Positions 53,965 through 64,000 of a DNA stretch of 64,000 nt are shown in pieces. The stretch is from Tigriopus japonicus (Eukaryota; Arthropoda; Copepoda; Harpacticoida; Harpacticidae), in contig JAAGOF010000209.1 in the NCBI GenBank assembly GCA_010645155.1, positions 431,492-495,491 on the forward strand, written 5' to 3'. Each line of letters opens with the position of its first letter. Positions within the stretch are counted from its first letter, which is position 1. The notes under the pieces were generated by a model that was not told where the DNA came from, searched no databases, and saw only the letters and a program-made list of their open reading frames with translations. Both the position numbers and the translations under genes were made by a program.

Positions 53965-54082
53965 CACCATAAGTTAATTCAGAAAATATATGGTCATTTC
54001 TAAAAAGAGGAGGTAAACAATGACGATCTGTTTAATAACCTGAGTATAACAAAATATCACGTGAGAAGTAGTGGTTTCGGAC

Positions 54083-57000
54083 TCAAGAAGAAGCCAATCG
54101 GTGAAAAGCAGTCGTTGACGAAGAGTTGCTGGCTGCAGCACCTAATAAAGACTCAGGAGCAATGGAATCCACTGACTCGGTGGAAATCAGTTTGAGGAAA
54201 GCGTGGCGTTGCTTAAAATTCCGGGCTCGAACGTGGTTGGACTCAATTTCTTTCGTTACAGCCATGGGAATCCAACCCCGACATCCATCACGCCTTCTCT
54301 CAACATAGTACCAACCTGGAATGGAAATGGTTATTGGTCAAAATGATACGATATTGTGTTTAAAGGGGACGAATGCCTTTTGTGGCAAAGACGGACATGA
54401 CCAAAATCTGTTCAATCTTCTTTTGGTGATGGTAAATTTGGTTATAATAACTCGTTTACTTAGTGCACGATAGTTTTGTGAAATGTGTTTTGTCGTCAAG
54501 TAAAGGATTAGTTTAGAAAACCCTCGGAAAATGACAGGTCTGGAAGAGAGGTTGCGCGAGGCAAAACCACGGAAAGTTCCCACGGATAGAGAAAAAGGAA
54601 GGCAATGTTTGGGTTGTACTGTGGGACACCACGTGGTTGGTTGTAACAATTACCCTAGTTCCGAAATTTCATTCAGAGTACTTTTGTGGTTGTCATTAGT
54701 CAGTTTCATCAACGCTGGACTCCAGTTCTGCTTCCATGTCTCCGGAAACGGTGGAGTGACATTCTACTATCAAGAGATATACTGCAGGTTAGTATTTGAC
54801 GTTCTATTTCAAACTAAAAGGGATTAGACTGGGTGGTTACTTGTTTCCCCAAGAGGGTGACCACTTACCGGAATCACTAAGCTTTCGCAAGACATTGGCA
54901 GTCTCCCCAATTTGCAATGCTAACTCATCGGAATCTTGTGTGGCATAATTGGCCACGCCTTCCACCTGAGGACAATCCCATTCTTCATAGATTTTTTCTT
55001 CTGGATTATGGGACTGCTGGGGTGTGACTTGTTCAATCCAGCGAAGCCGGTCTGACTCAAAGCTAAAAATTCAAGGAGTTTGGACTCAATGAATGACTGC
55101 CCTAAAATCAATCTAGGAGGCCCAAAAAGACTTACTTGAATGATATCAACCACTCAACGGTTTTGGAGTCGTGGTTTTGCAAGAGTGTTAACCAACACAT
55201 GTTGTTTTCTGACAAGTACTTTCCACCCCCGGGGATTCCATCCAAGGAATCCACTTCTGCTAACGTTACGAGGTTGCGAGGGCAGTGATCCACCACAGTG
55301 AATTGCTCATCCCTACACAAAACGTATTTATTTTAAAAGCTCCATTAAGTCAGAAAATAGTTGCAATTGGAAATTACCCCTTCTTTTTGGCAATGACTAG
55401 AAGGTCGGTGAAGAGGAACAGTGTCAAAGTTTGGCGATTGACCTTTCGACCAAAGGTCAGTCTAGCTTCTGCATTGTCTCTCCACCAGATTCGGGTGACT
55501 TCGCCTCGTTTAACCAACCAACGACTGGCCGAGATCAAGGGAACAGCCCGGACATCCTTGAAATCCAGTTGATGACTCAGAAGCAGAAGCTCTTCCATTC
55601 TTTCCATGTTCCTGGCGGACTCATTGCACTCTTTGACAATCTGAAACAAGATTAACAACATTTTTGAATTCAAATTGGCACAAGAGTCCTTGGTTGGGAT
55701 GGTCTGACCTTGTTCAAGATTTGGAGAGCCTCTTTGCACGAGTTGTACTCTTGGGAATGGGTGTTAAGTCGATGGTAGATGGCGTCGATGAGTAAAGGTA
55801 ACCGAGTGATGCGTTGCATTGGTAACATTAGGAACGAGTGCATGTCAAGTGATTGGCAAATGGGGTTCGATTCCAGTTCCCGGAGGGTTTCCCCAAATTT
55901 GGGATTCTCAGTTCTTGAGAGAAATAGAACAATAAACGTGCTAAAATATGTCTCAACTCAAAAATAGGAGTAAATTAAAAAGCATTGATTGACAAAAAGA
56001 TTTAACGCTGCCTCCAGTCAAAGACATTCAGTGGGGTTTTAATATACAGGGTAAGTAAAACAGCGCCCATTTCAAAGCAATCATCTTTTTGGTGCAAGTC
56101 AATGCGTTAAAAAAAAAGAATGCATAATAAGTGCCCATTGTCAAAATTGCATCTTTTGAATTTTTAATGGAGACAATGCTCTAACACGTTTTTCTTGGCA
56201 AATCACCTCTTTTTACCTTTTGGACACAAAGAAAATAAGCTTGAAAATTTTTACATTGTTTTTGGGTTATTACTTTGCCCGCTAATTTGATTCAAAAAAT
56301 TGATATCATGTTAGCAGCCCGGTTCAATATTCAATGAGTGATACTTGTTTTTTCTCGCTCTATCACTAAGCAACTTTCACTTACTTGAGTTTCTTGAGAA
56401 TCCGATCTTGATAGACTTGATTTGAGCAATACTTGACATAGACTTGGAAGTGATGTTGAGCGTGTTTCTGAACAATCTCGGGGATTCCGGTCAAGATCAC
56501 CGAAGCTTGCCACCGGTTTTCCAAGTCTTCCAGGAACTTTTCTGAACACTGTCGCACCGCAATCACATCACTAAAAAGTATGCGGTAATCTCTCTTCGAG
56601 ATCACACTCACATCTGAAAACAAACCCACCCATAATTCAAGTGCAAACAAGAGCATGTTTTCCACAACACATCAGGAATGCGTCTCTTACCCATGAACTT
56701 GGAGGATTGCATGAAGTGTGAAATGAGAACATTCAGTGACTTCAAATACGACGCTTCACTAGAAATGACCTCAAACAGCGCCTCCTGGAGTCTCTTCTCA
56801 TCCTTAGAAATTGCATCTAAACAAACAAAACAGCAACATTACACTCTCTTTTCCCTTCTTGAAAGCACCCTTTTTACTCACCCAAGATGCCACTGTCAAT
56901 CACCTCTGGCAGTTCTCCCCACATGGATCTCCTTCCATTGGCACTCCGATGCAAGAGATCCATGGCTGAGGATCGGTTCTTCAGCTTCCTTCGTGCAGGT

Positions 57001-60000
57001 AGCTCAGGTACATCTACGGATGAACTTGGGTGAGATAACGATTGGGACCGCCGGTTGTCGAGGGTTGCCGATCTGGAACCGACACTTTCGTACATGTTCT
57101 CTTGGGCACAATCGGCCTGGTAGATGTTGGCCAAGCCACCGTCCTCATTGATAATGGTCTCCGTGTCTGTGTCGGTGCTCGTTTGAGACTGGAATAAAGC
57201 GGGAGAAGTGGGGATCACTGGGTGGAAGAAGTTGCACAGAACGTGTTCGGCTTTGGCGATCAGGTTTCCCGCCAAGGGAATTCGCTTGGACAAGGCCAAG
57301 GCGATCATGAAGGCTCCAAAGAGCATGCTCTCTAAGAGATGGACGACACGAAGAGTGTTTGCCATGAATGAGACTGGGATAGTGTTCTCGTCCTGCTAAT
57401 GCGTACTAGGAGATATACTCCAAGATAAGGGTCAATTGCTTCCTCAGCTGTATCTAGTGTTTCGACATCGACAGTGGTGGCGTTGATCATCTACTGTGGT
57501 GTGCTCGGAGTCTGATCTTGAGCCACCAAGAGGAAATGTACTCTGGCCATGTGAGAGGTCCTCATTTCCTCTGCCAAACTTAAATGTTTCAAGTTCACTC
57601 ATAGAGTTTAGAGGTGGTGAGGGTCGGAAACTCACACCTGAAACTCGAGCCCCAGGATACAGTAAAAACAGAGCACGATTAGAGCAAATTAGGCCTTTAA
57701 ACTGAGCTCAGGCTGCTTCTAATCATTACCTATTATGGAAATTATGAGCGAGTGTTTTTATTATACGTACTTGAGTGGATTTTAGAGTGAAAGATCGACG
57801 GTCATTGACTGATTTGAACTCGGAATTTTGCTTTGATGTCGCTTTAACCGTAAAAGGTGGTAGAGAAAGATTGTAGCATTGAATTGACAAATTTTTGGTG
57901 AGAAGATTCAAACAATGGATTGTTGAAAATCTTGGCAAATTTCTCAAAACCTGTTTCTCGACGGTTAATTGACAAGTTGCATGGGGTATTTAACATTTTG
58001 TAATGGATGACAACATAAATAGTCCGTTTCTTGAAGAAAGAAGTCGGCAAATGCAATGTTTTTTTTCTTCAAATTTTGATTCATTCAGCACAGTAACTAA
58101 AATTATTTTAACACATACTGAACAAAGCACAGTTTCAACATCTTTCAAGAGTTGGCAGAACCAACTTTGATGTTTTAAAATAGTCTTACCGACAAAGCTC
58201 AGTAAATCATGTTTCAAGAATTGTTTGCAAAGTACAGTCACATAATTTAGCTCTAACGTCATCTATTGATCAAAGAGTAAATATTTTTGCGGATATCTAA
58301 GAAACTTGCAGTAAATGAATTGATTGATAACGAAGGATAAGGTTATTATCTTAGTGCATAGTAATGACATGAGTAAGGTTTTGCAAAATGATTGAAATAT
58401 TTCAAAAAGTCACCTACAGTACAACTTGCAAGTAAAACCTACCCCAGTTTATCTAACATAATTTAGAAAACCTGAAAAGTTAGAAAGGTTATTTTCTTGT
58501 CAATTCATATTAAGGCGACAACGATTTTTCTTGCGCAGGACCAATTTTGAGAAACAATGTTGGTGACTCCAACTTTTTTTACCTTATAAAATTTTGGCTA
58601 TGAAAAAAGGTGTGGATAATTGAATTGAACAAAACACATGAATCTTAAGAATTGCTATCACTGATGAATTTTTATCCACAAACATTTTTCGTGAGCCAAA
58701 GCACTTTTGATTTGTAGCCATGGAGTTAGCTTTTATCTCTCTTATGAATTGAAACAAATGAAAAATTCTAATGAACAGAGACAAAAGTGTGCTCTGAACT
58801 TGACTTCTAGCGCCCTCTATCAACTTCATTGACACTGTTGAGGATTCAATTGAAAACGCCTGCTGATCATGTCAGTCAAATACTTACGCAGAGGTCTCGG
58901 TCGTAGAACTGATACAAAGGCTCCGTTTGGAACAATGAGCTGGTGTAGGTCTCCTCAATGTCAGTGATTCCCAACTCCGATGAGGATGCATTGGATGAAC
59001 CGTCTTCGGAATAACCCACATAGAACTCTCTTAAAGAATCATTGGCAGGGAGTTGAGAATCCGATGACGACGACGTTGTGGATCCTGGTGATAGCTGATC
59101 TTGACTGAAAGTAACACAAAGAATCTTGGTCATTGTTTACTCAACTCTCTCAACACTCGAGAGGACTTTTAAGCCACAGAACAAGGCCATCACTGTCTTT
59201 TGCCCTCTTCAAGAGTTCATGCTCAGCCAACAAGATTGCCATCAATTCGTGAAACAAAGATAAGCGAGATCTTGCCAAGCAATTCTTCCTCTTGGAAGCT
59301 ATAAATCAGGCACCAGAACAGATGTAGGATACTAAAACTGTATTGGTAATTCAGCCCTAGGGAAAATTCGAGAACTAACCAAACCACATGCAATGACCGA
59401 TTGTTTAGGGGGGCCATTTTTCGAATTGATGAGGCAATCGACGGAGACACATTGTTTCAATTAGATTCAATCTCTCTACCTGGATGTCATTTTCTTGGGC
59501 GGGGGCAAGGGCGGGGCTTCAGTGGGTCTAACAACTGAATAATTATTTTTCGCCGATCCCTTCCGCGTTCTCGGTGGCACAACCATTGCTGGTTGCTGAG
59601 GTGAAGCGTTCTTGGTCTCTCCTCCTTCCTCCGCCATCGGTTCTTGATCTTTATTATTGATATCTTCGATGTTAAGTGTAATGTAAAACATGGCAGTATC
59701 TCCCATTTTGTTGGACAGAGTCTGACCATTGCACTTGACCACATTTTTGGCAGCACTGAACGAAGGTTGACGGGAGGGTCGACGGCGCAACGCCTCGCGG
59801 AAAATGGTATCTCCCGTGGTGGTTGGAAACATTGGTCGGGAATTTTTGCGGATTCGACTGAGGCTTCGGGTGATGTCGTTCTTCTTAAGGGACCAATTGC
59901 GTCTGAGTTTTTTCATTTTCTTCCCTGCGGCTTCGGCAAATTTGGACAGAGGTTTGGAGTTGTTCAAAGCACCATACTGTGATTGGGGGCCGACCTTCAA

Positions 60001-61417
60001 AGAAAAGCAAAGAGAAGCTGGTAAATGAAAGGGAAATGTCATCACCAAAACGCATCTCCATCTTTTGGCATTTTATCTGTATCTCCACCTCATTGGCAAT
60101 CTCCCTGTTTGAAAGGGCATCAAAACTAATGAATGATTTCCAAACGTCAGATGGAAAGTTAAAATTACAAACCACCAATAAGTGGGTAGTTTCGGGAATC
60201 AGTTGGATTTGCATAATGAACAAACACAATAAGCTTAGCTTCAATTGTGTGTCTTTATGAGCTATTGTTTGGAAACAGATTCCAACATGATGACTTGACG
60301 TCTATTCTTAACTATCTTTTACGGTAAATCTTACACCTTGTAGGCCTCAATAGAAAAAAAATCTTGTCAAGGTTTGGCTCAAATTTCCATGAAAGGAACA
60401 AATCGATAAAAAAAGAACACTTTGAAGCCTGGTCATTGTAAATGGGATGACATTGAACAAAATTGTTGATTGTTACCTGGTTGTTATTGACTTGGTACTC
60501 GTCCTCCTCAATGATTTCGTCAAATTCAGATTCGGAATCGAAATCGTCATAAGAACGTCGAGGATGTCGAACATGGTTTCCATGGGGAGGATTGACAACC
60601 TCATAGATGGACTCATAAAGATCATCATCGGATTGGGCGCCTGAAATGAGAATGAAAGACTTCTGAATGGGGATAACTTCCGGTAGTTTTTCTCGTCCTC
60701 AACCAGAATAATTGTTCATTTCCTAGGTGAAATGAGATTTTGCGCAACTTTGACCTTTGACCTCAAGTCTCAACACCAAAGTGAAGAGCCTGAGCTCTCA
60801 ACATGGACTTGACCTTTCCTTGCAATCTGCACACTCATAGGTCTAGATCTACTGAGTAAATCCTTCTTTTGTAAAAAAAAAAAAAACTAACCAAAAAATC
60901 AATTCCATCCTCTTTTTAAGTCCTCGTTAACAATCTTTGCAATGACATTTAAGCAAACAAGCACGATTTTCATGCTCTTATCCGTACCCAATCCGCTCGC
61001 GAGCAGTGTCTCCTTGCTTTGAATTCTTCTGCGGACCTTGCGCAAATAGGGTCCCCCTGTGCAACGCCAAACCACGGATTCCGAATCGCAAGCAACGACC
61101 GGATGCTCGTGTTCCAAAGTGAGGGACACTATTTGGTGTTCATACGCCGTGGTTTCTAAAAGAGAGCCACGTGGATGATGATTGAATGGGGAGTGTGCCT
61201 TCTCGACTGTTGTTGTGGATGCTGTTGATGGATCTGACGTCTTTGAGTCGGCCTCGAGTATCAATGAGGATTTTCTTGACAATATCACGGACAGGTCTGA
61301 CGGATTGTTACACTCTGACAAGGAAAGGCTTTGAGAGCTAGCAGTTTCATGGCACAACACATCGGTAGTATCTTCATCGTGACTGGTGCGAATGAGGATA
61401 TCACCTTGGTTTGTCAA
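54083..61417 (-). CDS. Exn: Ephexin-type Rho guanine nucleotide exchange factor (DH-PH-SH3)
   Basis: Minus-strand exons with consistent phases: 60477-60640, 59480-59994, 58888-59104, 56882-57188, 56691-56816, 56385-56613, 55709-55913, 55378-55640, 55136-55312, 54869-55062 and 54083-54315, giving 876 aa. A likely N-terminal exon is 60988 to at least 61417, with its ATG not found. The N-terminal half is disordered with SDDDLYESIYEVV and a basic KKMKKLRRNWS patch, then Pro-rich (PTEAPPLPPPKK). The DH domain starts RLQEALFEVISSEASYLKSL and ends FLMLPMQRITRLPLLI. The PH domain includes RWLVKRGEVTRIWW. The SH3 starts VEGVANYATQDSDELAL and ends GWIPMAV, with the VRARNFKQRHAFL tail typical of ephexins. 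Ephexins (NGEF, ARHGEF5/15/16/19/26, fly Exn) activate Rho GTPases downstream of Eph receptors. The exact orthologue is not resolved. Confidence 0.9.
54531..54827 (+). other. Open frame in an ephexin intron (doubtful)
   Basis: 98 aa on the opposite strand to the RhoGEF, starting MTGLEERLREAKPRK, with one hydrophobic segment (FRVLLWLSLVSFINAGLQF) and a possible donor (GCAG|GTTAGT) at 54788. No family recognised and no partner exon found. It may be noise. Confidence 0.2.
57189..57365 (-). other. Possible alternative first exon of the ephexin gene
   Basis: The frame of the 56882-57188 exon stays open upstream through its acceptor to an ATG at 57365, adding 59 residues (MANTLRVVHLLESMLFGAF onward). 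These include a hydrophobic stretch (LLESMLFGAFMIALAL). The canonical exon starts after the strong acceptor TTTATTCCAG at 57189. An internal promoter could make a shorter, perhaps membrane-anchored isoform; this is inference. Confidence 0.35.
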
Positions 61418-64000
61418 AATCCGAGAAGATTTGCTTGGAGGAAGAGATGAACCAAATTGAGAACAACGACTCGCGAACGATTTACATTTCCTTCTCCATC
61501 ACGTCGATAATCGAGATCGTTAGGCGAATCAGCCCAAGAAATATCGCTCTTTCTTGGTCGACAGGAGATGATGACATATTGGTCCTGATGTTTTGAAATC
61601 ACCAGGAAATAAGAGCATAAAAAGTCGCCATTTTTATACATCACTAGCGTTATGAAGATCAATGGCCCTCCGGCTACTTTGAAGGAATTTATATTGCAAA
61701 GAATGTTTGCACTATGCACACAACCAAAACTAATGAAGATCATCATCATCATCATTTGTCAAATTTTGAGCACATAATTGGAACTTAAGGGTCTCAAGGC
61801 ATTGATGTGGTTTAGCACCATCTTCTTTGGCGCCCAAATTGAATTCAAGGCTACTTTGTCTGCCAAAGACATATGAATCATCGTTGTAGGTGTGCACAAA
61901 TCAAAGCGTGTAACTCGGCATTATAATTTCCTTGAATCGTACTTTCAAATAACATCCATTCACAATGGCTAAAATCTCTGGAGTAAGTGTGAAGTTGCTA
62001 TGTCAAGGTTTCATAAGTATCCGAGTTATAATCCGAAAAGAAGATGGAGTTGGGCAAATTGTCTAGGATCAGAGATGTTTCCCCATCAAAAAATGTTCCC
62101 ATACAAGTCTTTATCAGCAAAAAAAAAGTCATGGATGAGCGATTTTTCGACAGGAATGCCATGAAGATACATAAATATCAGTCTAAGCGGATAGTTGATT
62201 GTTGGTTGCTATTGTGGTCGTTAACAACTGCCAATTGGAGTACCATAGGGCACGCCAATAACGTTATCGCTATTGGCCCTCGAGGCTCCAGGGATTCCAA
62301 CTTTATTCATATTTTTGGACGAAATGATACCAGTCCCGTTTGACTTCCTTGTCCGATTACGTTTGGAAAACGATCCATTACATTCATCAAAGTACAGGTC
62401 TGTTCTAGATTAGATATTGCCAAACTGGACGCAAGCTCCTTTTACAAAGATGCTTCACAGAGAAAAACCCCCATCATCTCATTTGAATTAACTGTGTGGC
62501 AATGAAGGGCCATCACCATGGTTGTTCCCCTTCTAGGAAACAACTTTGACCAAAACACTCATTGGTGTTTAAACGTCTTTCTGTGTTCTCTTTGTGGCCA
62601 CCCTGTTCTTTGGTGTTCGCAAAGCTAACTCTAACCCATCCTCGCCATGACACAACCAACTTGCCAGATTGAAATTCAAGTCCTTTGTGTCCCCTTGGTA
62701 AGTTCAAAATGAGTTGGCTGGAATAAATGCATTTTCTGGCTGTTGTCGGATAGCTCCAAAACAACAGGTTGCAGCTATGCTACTAATATTGTTGTTTTGA
62801 TCTCGAAAAATGTGACGGCGCCCCTTATGAGTGCTTGAGTTTTGGAGGACCCAAGATGTATTGAACTTCCTCAATATCAAAGCTTGAAACTTGCACAGAA
62901 TATGCACGTAAATCGTTGTTCTCAATCTCACAAAAGGGCGTAGATTGGCTTCTTCGATTCTCCACCAAACAAGCTGTCGTTTTGAGTTAATAAAGAAGGA
63001 TTCCCCGAGGAGTTGGCACCATTGCACGAGATCCCGGATGACGCCACACTCAAGTTGTATTGACTCTCGACAATCTCGTCTTTGGGGCTCTTCAGCAGAA
63101 GCACTATGGAAGTATTGGTGATGACCACCTCCTCTTCCATGACCAAAATGAGGACTCTCACATCCACACGTCTAAAGTAGTCATGTTTGCCATTTCGCCG
63201 CTTGGCACCACTTTCACAATTCACTTACTGAATGACACAGTGGAACTTGATTATAAGTGAGAGAAAGGGCCAGTTCGAGGCTTGATCCTTATTTTCTAAA
63301 TCCAGAGCTAAGAGAAAACACCAAGACAGGTAGGTGATGGCTGATGGATGACTATCATCCTGATGCGATTGCCAAGACAGGACGGAAATCATTGGATGCG
63401 CATTGCTACTGTGCTATTAAGACACCCCATGGTGACATGGAGTCTCACTGTTCTAACACCATAGCACTTCCCGTGAGAAACTTTCAACCTAAAAAGCTAC
63501 TAGCCTGCCTACCTAACATGGCATTTCTTGTTTGTGAACATTTCAGGATTCCACGGTTTGCCAAAGTCTCATTTAGGGTAGATTGAACCACGGATGAAAA
63601 AGCTAGAGGTCCTTAAAGATCGATTTTAATTGGATTGTTTCTAACAACAAAGGAAGTCGATAAAGAAAATGAGTTTGTTTATCTTTCCATCAAAACCCCT
63701 CTTTCTAAAGAGCCTTTTAGGCGTTTGAAAGGAATCACAGTTCATTTATCTCAAGGTAAATAGCGACCAAAGTTTTTAAATGGAAGGTCAAAATCAAAGC
63801 GCTTGCTAAGAGTAAAATACTTTAACTGTTAAAAAAATTCCAACCATGCGCAAAAAGATTTCAAGCGCTCCTTTGCAACTCAAAAGTAAATCTGAATTTG
63901 ATGAGAAAGAGGCACAGTCCATTGTTCAAATCATCCGGGCGTGTCTTTTGGTAGACCATTTTCATTGTCTCATTTGCCACCAATTCAGAGGACCATGACA
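61418..64000. other. No confident gene; 5' region of the ephexin gene and flank
   Basis: The true ephexin start probably lies near or above 61.4-61.6 kb, where an ATG (MSSSPVDQERAIF, near 61580, minus) opens a short frame that would need splicing to join. A minus-strand frame at 62928-63224 after a 3' splice-like TACTTTAG (near 63170) reads DVRVLILVMEEEVVITNTS to KKPIYALL and could be a terminal exon. No family is recognised and no partner exon was found. Confidence 0.4.

Noticed and set aside
55285..55655. Plus-strand frames over the PH-domain exons
   Set aside because: Antisense shadows of the ephexin exons 55136-55312 and 55378-55640.

Overview
The window is eukaryotic nuclear DNA: GT-AG introns, TATA/Inr and AATAAA signals, and dense interspersed repeats. 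It is most likely from an arthropod, plausibly a crustacean such as a copepod. The arthropod call rests on an insect-like loop C (YYPCCDEPY) in a nicotinic ligand-binding protein, orthologues of animal TUBGCP2, SLC7A6OS and ephexin, and a CsRn1-type retrotransposon. The copepod suggestion is weak inference. No gene here is bacterial or viral. Most genes are multi-exon; exon borders were worked out by hand from splice sites and checked for reading phase.

Region by region. (1) 1-9.3 kb: a complete three-exon plus-strand gene (3795-6082) for a secreted acetylcholine-binding-protein-like protein, a Cys-loop receptor ligand-binding domain without a channel, surrounded by hAT-type MITEs and a tRNA-derived SINE. 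(2) 9.4-24.9 kb, minus strand: a large secreted mosaic gene of at least 13 coding exons (about 1180 aa). It has PAN/apple-like modules, a recurring small 4-Cys module and a C-terminal Cys-repeat domain. Ten consecutive introns are phase 1 and a phase-0 intron precedes the last exon. A complete, apparently young Ty3/gypsy element of the CsRn1 type (16433-20817) sits in one intron with identical direct terminal repeats of only 54 bp. (3) 25-42 kb is a repeat graveyard. It holds a decayed non-LTR retrotransposon, foldback-like inverted arrays, nested hAT-type MITEs (one across the 196-N assembly gap), a dead Tc1/mariner transposase, and an LTR with PBS and an intact gag ORF but no pol. (4) 42.6-61.5 kb is gene-dense. 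The minus strand carries TUBGCP2 (nine exons), SLC7A6OS (one exon, immediately upstream of TUBGCP2) and an ephexin-type RhoGEF (DH-PH-SH3). The plus strand carries a four-exon MARVEL-like tetraspan gene convergent with the RhoGEF. (5) 61.5-64 kb has no gene I can support.

The housekeeping genes form no single pathway: gamma-tubulin ring complex, RNA polymerase II nuclear import, Rho signalling, membrane tetraspan. SLC7A6OS and TUBGCP2 are spaced like an operon: an AATAAA 11 bp after the first stop codon, then a pyrimidine-rich 3' splice site 10 nt before the next ATG with no obvious partner donor. The two lineage-specific secreted genes and the 54-bp-LTR retrotransposon are the most novel content.
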